In this document: positions 1 to 7,884 of the stretch, in pieces
Layout: each line of letters starts with the position of its first letter
How positions within the stretch are numbered: the first letter of the stretch is position 1
Assembly (NCBI GenBank): GCA_017436225.1
Contig: JAFSDM010000030.1
Span: 1 to 64,000, forward strand
DNA: 64,000 bases
Source: Clostridia bacterium
GTDB taxonomy: Bacteria; Bacillota; Clostridia; Oscillospirales; Acutalibacteraceae
Direction: 5' to 3'
The notes under the pieces: generated by a model
Databases searched by the model: none
Seen by the model: the letters and a program-made list of their open reading frames with translations, nothing else
Told to the model about the DNA's origin: nothing
Translations under genes and position numbers: made by a program

Positions 1-260
1 CGGTCTGACAGACCCGTACCCCTCTGTCGGCTTCGCCGACATCTCCCCTTCACTGGAGGGGAGTCTGCCCCTTCCCCGTCCGGGGACGGCCTCAAAACCG
101 CAAAATTCAATTGTTTTTGCGGAACAACACATAGGTTGTTCCCTACATTAACACCCGTTTTTGCATAAACGTTTTTAGGGATGTCGAGGCGCCATCCCCT
201 ACGGTTTGAAATTCCATTTGGAATTTCAAACTACAATTTTTCGGTTTAAACCACCTACCT
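1..260. repeat. Hairpin-rich intergenic repeat region
   Basis: No gene is seen here. The stretch is packed with short perfect inverted repeats: GTCGGC/GCCGAC with a TTC loop (26-40), CTCCCCT/AGGGGAG (43-63), GGAACAAC/GTTGTTCC (121-142) and GTTTGAAATTCC/GGAATTTCAAAC (204-231). Bases 71-110 recur in inverted orientation, with a few changes, at 45211-45250, so this is a dispersed intergenic repeat family. Function unknown. Confidence 0.7.
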
Positions 261-264
261 AATA

Positions 265-307
265 TCCCAAAAAACACCCCCGACAGCGTTTTTACGCTAT
301 CGGGGGC
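265..307 (-). terminator. Rho-independent terminator of the EF-G-like gene
   Basis: Twelve-base-pair stem (277-288 with 295-306, one G-U pair on the minus strand) closed by a TTTTTA loop. On the minus strand it is followed by TGTTTTTT. It sits just past the stop of the leftward EF-G-like gene. Confidence 0.85.
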
Positions 308-327
308 ATCTTTTTTATAAGAAAATT

Positions 328-2376
328 TTATTCCTGACTTGCTTTTTGGATGATTTTCTGTTGAATTGGTGCGGGGGCATCCTCATATCTTGCAAATTCG
401 GTTGTAAAGGTTCCCCTGCCCTGAGTGATGGAGCGCATAGCGGTTGAGAAGTCACCCATTTCTGCCATTGGAACTTCTGCCATAACTTCCTGTTTATGAC
501 CACCCAGAGGATTCATACCAATAACTCTGCCGCGGCGTTTGTTAATGTCGCCGATAACATCGCCAAGGTTATCATCGGGCACTATTGCGGTGAGGGTACC
601 GATAGGCTCCAAGATTGTGGGAGATGCGTTTGCAATACCTTCCTTAAATGCTATGGAAGCGGCGGTTTTAAACGCCATTTCAGAGGAGTCAACAGGGTGG
701 TAAGAGCCGTCAACCAAAACTGCCTTAACGCCTACCATTGGGTAGCCTGCCAAAACGCCCTTCTTCATAGACTCTTGAAGTCCCTTTTCAACTGCGGGGA
801 AGAAGTTCTTTGGAACTGCGCCACCAAAAATTCGCTCTTCAAATATCAGTCCGTTATCATCGCAAGGTGAGAACTCAATCCAAACGTCACCAAACTGTCC
901 GTGACCGCCCGATTGCTTTTTATGCCTACCCTGAACCTTAACCGACTTGCGAATTGTTTCACGGTATGCAACTGCGGGTACCTTAAGCTCAACTTCTACA
1001 CCGAATTTTGCCTTAAGTTTAGAAACAATAACGTCTAAATGCTGTTCGCCAAGACCCGAAAGCACAGATTCCTTGGTTTCGGTATCAATTTTATAGGTAA
1101 CGGTTGGGTCTTCCTCTGCCAAACGCTGAAGACCTGCGGCAATTTTTTCCTCGTCGCCCTTTTTCTTGGGGTAAACCGCCATAGAAAGTGTGGGGTTGGG
1201 GAACTCTACGGTAACAGCCTGAACAACCTCGCCCGCCGAAAGGGTATCACCCGTAACAACATTGCCAAGCTTTGAAGCGCAACCAATATCGCCCGCGATA
1301 ATGGCTTCGGCATCCTCTTGCTTGCCCGCCTTAACAAAGGAAAGCTTACCTAATTTTTCCTCCTCGCCGGTACGGCTAACCTTAACCTTCATATCGCCCT
1401 TGAAGGTGCCCTTGAGTACCTTGAAGTATGAAAGCTTACCAACAAACGGGTCGGCAATGGTTTTGAATACAACTGCGGTTGCAGCACCATCGGGAGTGCT
1501 GTAAGCAACCTCCATATCCTCACCCTTTTTAATTTTAAAGGGAACATCTGCAGGAGAGGGTAAAATTTCAGAAAGAATGTCAAGCATAGGTGTAATACCC
1601 GCGCCGCTTTGACCAATACCGCTGAATACGGGGCAAATATCGCCCGAAAGCATACCCTTTTTAAGACCTTCTATAAGCTCTTGCTCGGTTAATTCTTCAC
1701 CGGAGAAGTATTTTTCCATAAGCTCCTCATCAACCGAGGCAACGGCTTCAATCATCATACTGCGCATAGCTTCAATGTTATCATCGGTTGCGGCTTCACA
1801 CTCTTTTGCGGTAACGCCATCAAAGGTGTAGCCCTTGCCGTTTATAAGATTTACGTATGAAACAACGTGGTCGCCCTCAACAACGGGCACGAAAACGGGG
1901 CAAATAACTGCGCCGTAACGACCTGTAAGAATAGAAACTATGCGGTAAAAATGTGCGTGTGAGGAATCAAGCTTAGATACGAAAAATGCGGTAGCCTTGC
2001 CAAGCTCACGAGCCATTTCATAGCATTGCTCGGCGCCAACCGTAAGACCCGATTTACCCGAAAGCACGATTAAGGCGGATTCGGCGGCGGTTAAAGCCTC
2101 ACGAACGCCTGCGGCAAAGTCAAAAAGACCGGGGGCATCTAAAAGGTTGATTTTTTTATCATTCCATTCAATGGGGTAAACCGAGGTGACAACAGAAGTA
2201 CCACGTTTTTTCTCTTCTGCATCATAATCCATTACGGTGGTGCCATCGGCGGTTTTGCCAATTCGCTCGGTGCCGCCTGCGGCAAAAATCATAGCATCTG
2301 CCACGGTAGTTTTACCGGAGCTTGCGTGACCAAGCAAGGCTAAATTTTTAATAAATTCGGTTTGATACTGTTTCAT
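328..2376 (-). CDS. EF-G-like translational GTPase (EF-G2/FusA2 type)
   Basis: 682-residue five-domain elongation-factor-G-like GTPase, expected to act on the ribosome at translocation. The P-loop GHASSGKT is at residues 16-23, the switch I threonine at about 60, and DAPG at 80-83, followed by domains II-V of normal EF-G order and length. Two hallmark positions deviate. The residue after DAPG, the catalytic histidine in EF-G and EF-Tu, is Leu84. The G4 motif NKxD is SKLD (134-137). The family is therefore the paralogous EF-G2/FusA2 group rather than housekeeping fusA, and GTP hydrolysis may be weak or altered (inference). No rpsL, rpsG or tuf genes flank it, unlike the usual str operon. The start has AAAGGGG upstream, and the gene has its own promoter and terminator, so it appears monocistronic. 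Confidence 0.85.
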   Translation of the reverse strand: MKQYQTEFIKNLALLGHASSGKTTVADAMIFAAGGTERIGKTADGTTVMDYDAEEKKRGTSVVTSVYPIEWNDKKINLLDAPGLFDFAAGVREALTAAESALIVLSGKSGLTVGAEQCYEMARELGKATAFFVSKLDSSHAHFYRIVSILTGRYGAVICPVFVPVVEGDHVVSYVNLINGKGYTFDGVTAKECEAATDDNIEAMRSMMIEAVASVDEELMEKYFSGEELTEQELIEGLKKGMLSGDICPVFSGIGQSGAGITPMLDILSEILPSPADVPFKIKKGEDMEVAYSTPDGAATAVVFKTIADPFVGKLSYFKVLKGTFKGDMKVKVSRTGEEEKLGKLSFVKAGKQEDAEAIIAGDIGCASKLGNVVTGDTLSAGEVVQAVTVEFPNPTLSMAVYPKKKGDEEKIAAGLQRLAEEDPTVTYKIDTETKESVLSGLGEQHLDVIVSKLKAKFGVEVELKVPAVAYRETIRKSVKVQGRHKKQSGGHGQFGDVWIEFSPCDDNGLIFEERIFGGAVPKNFFPAVEKGLQESMKKGVLAGYPMVGVKAVLVDGSYHPVDSSEMAFKTAASIAFKEGIANASPTILEPIGTLTAIVPDDNLGDVIGDINKRRGRVIGMNPLGGHKQEVMAEVPMAEMGDFSTAMRSITQGRGTFTTEFARYEDAPAPIQQKIIQKASQE

Positions 2377-2482
2377 TGTTATAGACCCCTTTGCTTATGA
2401 GATATTTTCTACCGACTAAATATTATTAATCGCATTAACTTTTTTCATCTGTTTTTGGGGCGGCGCCCCGTTTTGGCATCAG

Positions 2483-2530
2483 AAAAAGGTGTTATAGATA
2501 AAGTATAACACACCTTTTTGTTATTTTCAA
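2483..2530 (-). promoter_or_regulatory. Sigma-A promoter of the EF-G-like gene, inside an inverted repeat
   Basis: Minus-strand TTGAAA (2525-2530), 17-bp spacer, TATACT (2502-2507). The -10 lies in the right arm of an imperfect inverted repeat (AAAAAGGTGTTATA at 2483-2496 against 2504-2519 with a two-base insertion), which could serve as an operator. The leader is about 120 nt long and carries a GGGGCGGCGCCCC palindrome near 2457. Confidence 0.6.
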
Positions 2531-2654
2531 CAATTTTTTAAAAAAATGTTCAATCTTTTTAGTAAAAATAAAATACAGATTTTAATGCGCTAAAACGCCG
2601 AGCAGAAAATAAAAAAATTCACTTGCGATTAAAACCGAACCGTATAAAACAACA

Positions 2655-2690
2655 TAAATTAAAGGGAACGGTCACAGGACCGTTCCCTCA
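2655..2690 (-). terminator. Terminator of the rnf operon
   Basis: Perfect 10-bp stem GGGAACGGTC/GACCGTTCCC (2664-2673 with 2678-2687) with an ACAG loop, directly after the rnfB stop. The minus-strand tail TTTAATTTA is only moderately U-rich. Confidence 0.7.
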
Positions 2691-2694
2691 TTTC

Positions 2695-3486
2695 TTATTT
2701 TATAACTGAAATAATTTTTTGCGGACAGGCTGAAACGCATTTGCCGCAGGCGGTGCATTTGGTTTCATCAATCGTGGCTAAGAAGTTTTCAACCTTAACG
2801 GCACCAAACTCACAAGCTCTGACACAGGCAGAGCAACCAATGCAAGCGGCTTTACAGTTTTTCCTTGCCACTGAGCCTTTATCCTTATTATTACAGGGGA
2901 TAACAGCCGACGGCTTTTTAACTACAATAGAGATTACCTGTTTGGGGCAGGTTTTTGCGCAAAGACCGCAACCGCTGCAAAGCTCCTCATTAACCGCTGC
3001 AACGCCGTCTTTAACCGTTATTGCGTTAAATTCGCAAACGTTTTGGCAGTCGCCGAGTCCAAGACAGGCAAAATCGCAGGATTTCATACCTCCGCCGTGG
3101 GCTACTGCCGCTTTACAGGACTGTAATCCCAAGTAGTTGTACTTTGTCTCGGCGTTATCGGTGCATCCGTTGCAGTTCACACGGGCAACCTTTTGGGTAA
3201 GCTCAACCTCCACGCCAAGTATTTCAGAAAGCTTCAGTGCGGCATCCTTACCGCCGGGGGCACAGAGGTTAGGCTCGGCAGAGCCGTTTTCTACCGCTTC
3301 GGCGTAGGAGTCGCAGCCCGCATAACCACAAGCGCCACAGTTAGCGCCGGGCAAAGCGTCACGGATTTCTGCAAGGCGTTCGTTTGTTTTGCCCGTATCA
3401 CAAAAATGTGATATAACGGCAAGTAAAATACCGCCCACCAAACCTATAGAGCCGATAATTGCAACGGCTATTAAAAGATTATTCAT
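2695..3486 (-). CDS. rnfB: Rnf complex subunit B (polyferredoxin)
   Basis: RnfB, the iron-sulfur subunit thought to pass electrons from reduced ferredoxin into the membrane Rnf complex. Residues 1-25 form an N-terminal membrane anchor. Next comes a C-x2-C-x4-C cluster motif in GANCGACGYAGC. Then there is a cysteine-rich stretch (CDFACLGLGDCQNVC) and three ferredoxin-type motifs, CSGCGLCAKTCPK, CIGCSACVRAC and CTACGKCVSACPQ, so several 4Fe-4S clusters are expected. The length of 263 residues is normal for clostridial RnfB. It is the last gene of the leftward rnfC-D-G-E-A-B block, 12 bases after rnfA, with a terminator behind it. Confidence 0.95.
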   Translation of the reverse strand: MNNLLIAVAIIGSIGLVGGILLAVISHFCDTGKTNERLAEIRDALPGANCGACGYAGCDSYAEAVENGSAEPNLCAPGGKDAALKLSEILGVEVELTQKVARVNCNGCTDNAETKYNYLGLQSCKAAVAHGGGMKSCDFACLGLGDCQNVCEFNAITVKDGVAAVNEELCSGCGLCAKTCPKQVISIVVKKPSAVIPCNNKDKGSVARKNCKAACIGCSACVRACEFGAVKVENFLATIDETKCTACGKCVSACPQKIISVIK

Positions 3487-3498
3487 TAGCAGTACCTC

Positions 3499-4140
3499 CT
3501 ATTTTACAACGCCCGCAAAGCCCAAGAAGGACAGTGCAACAATGGCGGCGGCAATTAGGGTTATGGGTAAGCCCTGTAAAAATTTAGGTACATTGGATTT
3601 TTCAAGTCTTGCGCGTACACCCGCAAAAAGAATCATAGAAAGCAAAAAGCCTAGTCCTGCGCCTAAAGCGTTAGCCATAGCAACTGTGAAAACCTTGCCT
3701 GATGCGTAGCCGCCGTTTGATGCGGCAAAATCTATAATTCTTTGGTTGGTGAAGTGTAAAATGGTAATACCAAGAACGGCGCAGTTTGTGGTTATAAGGG
3801 GTAAATAAATGCCAAGTGCCTTATAAAGCGGCGGCATAAATTTTTTCATTACAACCTCAAGCATTTGAACAAGCGCGGCAATAACCAAAATAAAGGCTAT
3901 TGTTTGCAAATATTCAAGACCTGTGGGAACAAGCAGAAATACGTAAATCGGGTAGGTAACTGCGGTGGCGAGCAGCATTACCAAAATAACCGCCATACCC
4001 ATTGCAAATGCGGTGTTAAGCTTTTTAGAAACTCCAAGGAAGGGGCAAATGCCAAGGAATTTTGAAAGCACCATATTGTCGGTTAAAATTCCTGCAAGTA
4101 AAACAGAAATTACCATTGACCATAAAGATTGTTCAGGCAT
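3499..4140 (-). CDS. rnfA: Rnf complex subunit A
   Basis: Integral membrane subunit of the ion-translocating ferredoxin:NAD+ oxidoreductase. It is 213 residues with about six hydrophobic segments. The conserved half-motif LAGILTDNMVLSKFLGICPFLGV lies near the N-terminus and LPLITTNCAVLG mid-protein; RnfA and RnfE are homologous subunits of opposed topology, and the paired cysteines (in GICPF and TNCAV) are where the family carries a membrane-embedded iron-sulfur site. The gene directly abuts rnfE, whose stop ends at 4141, so translational coupling is likely. Confidence 0.95.
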   Translation of the reverse strand: MPEQSLWSMVISVLLAGILTDNMVLSKFLGICPFLGVSKKLNTAFAMGMAVILVMLLATAVTYPIYVFLLVPTGLEYLQTIAFILVIAALVQMLEVVMKKFMPPLYKALGIYLPLITTNCAVLGITILHFTNQRIIDFAASNGGYASGKVFTVAMANALGAGLGFLLSMILFAGVRARLEKSNVPKFLQGLPITLIAAAIVALSFLGFAGVVK

Positions 4141-5013
4141 TTACTCTTCCTCCTTTCCGTCTTGGTTAGAGGGAGTGGCAGCGCTCGTCTCTTCTTCGGC
4201 TTTTTCGAGCTCTGCTTTAGCCTCTTTAAGCTCTTCTTCAGCTTCTTTAAGCTCTTCTTCAGAAGGCTTTTGGGCTTCAGCCTCTTTTGCCTCTTCCTTT
4301 GCCGCTTCAATTTCGGCGGCATCGGGCTTTTCGCATTTATCCATATTTCCTGCAAAGGGGCAGTTTCCGTTTTCCGAGCAACCCGAGCAACCAATGCTTT
4401 CCACCACGGGTTTGCCCTTTTTGTTGGCAAGTGTGTTTGAAACGGCAACTAAAATACCAAAAACAAAGAAGCCGCCCGGCGGTAAAATCATAACTAACAT
4501 CGGGTCAATAAAGTTTGCGGTAACGGGGATTGAAAAAATTGTTCCCGCGCCAATAAGCTCACGTATAATGCCCATAGCGGTAAGGGTTGCGGTAAAGCCA
4601 ATTCCCATTCCAAGACCGTCTAAAATCGACGGTAAAACGGGGTTTTTAGCCGCAAACATCTCTGCGCGGGCAAGAATTATACAGTTTACAACAATAAGAG
4701 GAAGAAAAATTCCAAGCGCGGCATCAATATCGGGCAAAAATGCCTTAACAAGCATTTGAACTATGGTAACAAAGCCCGCAATGATGGTTATATATGATGG
4801 AATTCTGACCTTTGAGGGTATAACGTTACGAAGAAGTGAAATAACGGCGCCCGAGCAAACAAGCACGAAGGTTGCCGAAAGACCCATACCAATACCGTTT
4901 AAAGCCGAGGTTGTAACGGCAAGGGTGGGGCAGGTGCCAAGCACAAGTCTTAAAACGGGGTTTTCTGCAATAATGCCCTTTGTAAAGATACTGAGTTTAC
5001 TATCTTTATTCAT
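4141..5013 (-). CDS. rnfE: Rnf complex subunit E with cysteine-rich and coiled-coil tail
   Basis: Residues 1-200 are a standard RnfE: six membrane segments with GTCPTLAVT and LPLIVVNC motifs, homologous to RnfA. Unusually, the protein continues for about 90 residues. First comes a four-cysteine cluster (C209, C212, C218, C227), then a highly charged E/A/K helix (about 230-275) likely to form a coiled coil, ending in an acidic tail. RnfE is normally about 195-230 residues long. The cysteine spacing could hold a metal or an iron-sulfur centre (inference). The gene overlaps rnfG by one base (TAATG) and abuts rnfA, so the extension is inside an intact operon and not a frameshift artefact. Confidence 0.93.
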   Translation of the reverse strand: MNKDSKLSIFTKGIIAENPVLRLVLGTCPTLAVTTSALNGIGMGLSATFVLVCSGAVISLLRNVIPSKVRIPSYITIIAGFVTIVQMLVKAFLPDIDAALGIFLPLIVVNCIILARAEMFAAKNPVLPSILDGLGMGIGFTATLTAMGIIRELIGAGTIFSIPVTANFIDPMLVMILPPGGFFVFGILVAVSNTLANKKGKPVVESIGCSGCSENGNCPFAGNMDKCEKPDAAEIEAAKEEAKEAEAQKPSEEELKEAEEELKEAKAELEKAEEETSAATPSNQDGKEEE

Positions 5014-5582
5014 TATTTTTCACCCTCCGTTTCTAAAGCATTGTATAAATCTAAGGCTAAATTAACCGATTTTGCAACTGCGTTTGAGGTTATTGTGGCG
5101 CCTGTAACGGCTTGAACCTCATTTTCCTTGGCGCCCGATTTAACAACGGTAACGGCAGAACTCTTACCGCTAAACTGCTCATAAAAAGAAGGCTTAGTGG
5201 CGTTTTGACCAAGACCGGGGGTTTCGTTTGAAACGTCGGTAATTTCTACTGCGGTGATTTTGCCGCTAACATCTATACCAACAACGCATTTTACCGCGCC
5301 ACCGTAGCCGTTAGCCGAAAGGGTAAAGGCGTAGCCTACCTTTTCATTGCCGTTCAGGGCTTTAAAATAGGTGTAGGTGGTGCCCTTAAAATCCAAACTG
5401 CTTTTTTCGTAGGTGTCGGCTTTAATAACCTTCTCTACAGCAGCAGTTTCTGCGTCTGCTTCAAGCTCTTTAATTTTATTGATTGTTAAAAGGTTTGTTC
5501 CGCCGAGCAGTCCTGCCATAACCGCCGCAATAGCGGTTAAAACAACTATTGGCTTTAAAAAATCCCAAATTTTATTTTTCAT
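5013..5582 (-). CDS. rnfG: Rnf complex subunit G (covalent FMN protein)
   Basis: 189-residue RnfG: one N-terminal membrane segment (about 9-30), then an extracytoplasmic FMN-binding domain. The flavinylation motif TGAT is at 160-163, with Thr163 the expected phosphoester-linked FMN site. The sequence around NETPGLGQNA (about 119-128) is typical of the FMN-binding domain. It overlaps rnfD by 11 bases and rnfE by one. A flavin transferase (ApbE) would be needed for maturation; none is in this window. Confidence 0.95.
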   Translation of the reverse strand: MKNKIWDFLKPIVVLTAIAAVMAGLLGGTNLLTINKIKELEADAETAAVEKVIKADTYEKSSLDFKGTTYTYFKALNGNEKVGYAFTLSANGYGGAVKCVVGIDVSGKITAVEITDVSNETPGLGQNATKPSFYEQFSGKSSAVTVVKSGAKENEVQAVTGATITSNAVAKSVNLALDLYNALETEGEK

Positions 5583-6501
5583 TTTGTTTTACCTCCGTTC
5601 CAAAAGGCTTGCCGGTGGTAAGACGGGTGATGTGGGGTGTTAAAATATTCATAAGCAAAATTGCAAATGAAACACCTTCGGGGATATTTCCAAAGTGGCG
5701 GATCACAACGGTAATAAGACCTGCGCCAATACCAAAAATCACTTTGCCCCATTTGGTAGGTGGTGAAGTAACGTAATCGGTAGCCATAAAGATTGAACCA
5801 AGCATTATACCGCCCGAAAGAATTGTGTAAAGAGGGTTTTCGCCAAGAAGGGCAGAAAGAGCGGCGGCAGAGGCTAAAAATGCAAGCGGAAGATGGGGTG
5901 TAATTACCTTGCGAAGAACAAGGTAAATTCCGCCCGCAAGAAGTAAAAGGGCAGAGGTTTCACCAATACAGCCCGGATAGTTACCAAAGAAAAGACCTGT
6001 AATATCGGTAGGGATTTGCTGATTACCCGAAAGCGGCGTGGCGGTAGAAACCGCATCCGACGCTACAAATGGGTCCACAAAGGTGGTCATAGCGGTTGGG
6101 AATGAAACCATAAGGGTAATTCTGGCGGTAATGGCGGGGTTTGCAAAGTTATGACCTATTCCGCCAAACATTTGCTTTACAACAACTATTGCAACAGCGC
6201 TGCCCAAAGCCGCCATCCAAAGCGGAAGTGTCGGGGGTAGGTTAAGACCCAGCAAAAGGCCTGTTACAATTGCGCTTAAATCACGAAGCGAGGGTTCTTT
6301 TTTAATTGCCCTACACCATATGTATTCTGCCGCTACTGCCGAAGCCACCGAAACCGCAATTATAAGCGCGGCGTGGAAGCCAAAAAAGCATATTCCGCAA
6401 ATGGTGGCGGGAAGCAGGGCGAAAATTACGTCCAACATAATGCCTGATGTGTTATCAAGGCTTGAAATGTGCGGCGAGGTGGATATATTCATTTTTTGCA
6501 T
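5572..6501 (-). CDS. rnfD: Rnf complex subunit D (covalent FMN membrane protein)
   Basis: 309-residue membrane subunit with about nine hydrophobic helices. The NqrB/RnfD flavinylation motif STATPL is at 152-157, with Thr155 the likely FMN-bearing residue. The family signature GGIGHNFANPA is at about 113-123. It is one of the ion-translocating membrane subunits. The start at 6501 lies one base after the rnfC stop, so the two are tightly coupled; a second ATG nine bases downstream (residue 4) is an alternative. Confidence 0.95.
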   Translation of the reverse strand: MQKMNISTSPHISSLDNTSGIMLDVIFALLPATICGICFFGFHAALIIAVSVASAVAAEYIWCRAIKKEPSLRDLSAIVTGLLLGLNLPPTLPLWMAALGSAVAIVVVKQMFGGIGHNFANPAITARITLMVSFPTAMTTFVDPFVASDAVSTATPLSGNQQIPTDITGLFFGNYPGCIGETSALLLLAGGIYLVLRKVITPHLPLAFLASAAALSALLGENPLYTILSGGIMLGSIFMATDYVTSPPTKWGKVIFGIGAGLITVVIRHFGNIPEGVSFAILLMNILTPHITRLTTGKPFGTEVKQNEK

Positions 6502-6502
6502 A

Positions 6503-7840
6503 TTATTTACCCGCCTTTCTTACTTCGTTTTTAGCTAAACGCATTACTGCGGTAAGGGGTCTGCCTGCGGGGCAGCAGAAGGCACAGCTTCCACACTCAA
6601 TACAGTACATAACGTTAAGGGCGTTAAGCTCCTCTACCTTTGGATTTTTAACGGCTAAATCAACCGATGCGGGGGCAAGACCCATAGGACAGGCGCGAAG
6701 ACATCTTCCGCAACGGATACAGTCGGTTGTGGGCTTACTTTTTGCCGCATTTCCCGTAAAGGCAAGAATAGCGTTGTTCTGCTTTAAAACGGGAAGCGAG
6801 GTGTCATAAATTGCAATACCCATCATAGGACCGCCCATAAGCACCTTCTCAGGGTTTTCTGCTTTAGCCTGCTCTAAAACGTAGGAAATAGGTGTGCCGA
6901 TTGGAGCAATAAAGTTTTTAGGCTCCAAAACGGCGTTTCCGTCTACCGTAATGCGCTTTGTTACAAGGGGCATACCCGTTTTAATGTAGCGGTACAAAAA
7001 TGAAACACTTGTTATATTCATTACTATGCAGCCAATATCGCTCGGAAGCTTGCCAAGCGGCAGCTTTCTTTTGGTCGCAGAATAAATAAGAACCTTTTCG
7101 GCCCCTTGCGGATAGCGTGATTTAAGCTTCATAAGCTTAACCTTATCGGCGGGGTCACGTTTTTCATCAGCCGCTATTTCGTAAAGGGTTTTGATAGCGG
7201 CGGGCTTATTATCCTCAACCGCAATAATAACGTTTTCAATATTAAGCAGCTTTTTAATAAGGTAAACACCGTTTAAAATATCCTCGGGGTGCTCCATACA
7301 TTCTCTGTAATCGGAGGTGATAAAAGGCTCGCACTCGGCACCGTTTATAATAAGCGTGTCAAGCGGCTTATCCTCAGACGGTTTTAATTTTACGTGGGCG
7401 GGGAAGCCTGCGCCGCCAAGACCAACAAGACCCGAAGCCCTTGCGGCGGCTACTAAATCATCAACCGTTTCAACCTTGGGCGGCTTGATTTCGGGGTCGG
7501 GGGTCATTTCACCGTCGGAGGTGATAACAACCGCCTTAACCTCATTGCCTGCGGGCATACGAATGGTGGTTATCTCGCTAACCTCACCCGAAACGGATGA
7601 GTGAATAGGCGCGCTTATAAAGGCGGCGCTATCACCAACAACGCTACCAACAAAAACCTTATCGCCAACAGAAACGGTAGGCTCACAAGGTGCGCCAATG
7701 TGCTGTGACATTGAGATTGTTACCTTTTCGGGGGGTGCTAATACAATAGATTCAAATTCAGAAGTTGTTTTATGATGGGGTACTTTTATACCGCCTTTGA
7801 TTTTGCCTAAAGGCTTTAAGACGCGTTCTTTATTTTTCAA
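6503..7840 (-). CDS. rnfC: Rnf complex subunit C (NADH/ferredoxin-type module)
   Basis: 445-residue peripheral subunit that holds the NAD(H) site of the Rnf complex. It has a biotinyl/lipoyl-like N-terminal domain, the glycine-rich nucleotide segment GLVGLGGAGFPAHVK, NGAECEPF (related to the NuoF/51-kDa family), and two C-terminal 4Fe-4S motifs, CIRCGRCLRACP and CIECGSCAFCCP. The start is a TTG at 7838-7840, supported by GGGAGGT nine bases upstream and by alignment of the first residues. It is the first rnf gene, 44 bases after metY with no terminator between them. Confidence 0.95.
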   Translation of the reverse strand: MKNKERVLKPLGKIKGGIKVPHHKTTSEFESIVLAPPEKVTISMSQHIGAPCEPTVSVGDKVFVGSVVGDSAAFISAPIHSSVSGEVSEITTIRMPAGNEVKAVVITSDGEMTPDPEIKPPKVETVDDLVAAARASGLVGLGGAGFPAHVKLKPSEDKPLDTLIINGAECEPFITSDYRECMEHPEDILNGVYLIKKLLNIENVIIAVEDNKPAAIKTLYEIAADEKRDPADKVKLMKLKSRYPQGAEKVLIYSATKRKLPLGKLPSDIGCIVMNITSVSFLYRYIKTGMPLVTKRITVDGNAVLEPKNFIAPIGTPISYVLEQAKAENPEKVLMGGPMMGIAIYDTSLPVLKQNNAILAFTGNAAKSKPTTDCIRCGRCLRACPMGLAPASVDLAVKNPKVEELNALNVMYCIECGSCAFCCPAGRPLTAVMRLAKNEVRKAGK

Positions 7841-7884
7841 ATATATATACCTCCCTAGTGATTTTGCCGTTATTTATATGAGGG

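Noticed and set aside
4110..4448. Lysine-rich 112-codon frame and opposite frames inside the rnfE tail
   Set aside because: Artefacts of the E/K/A-rich repeat coding for the RnfE extension.
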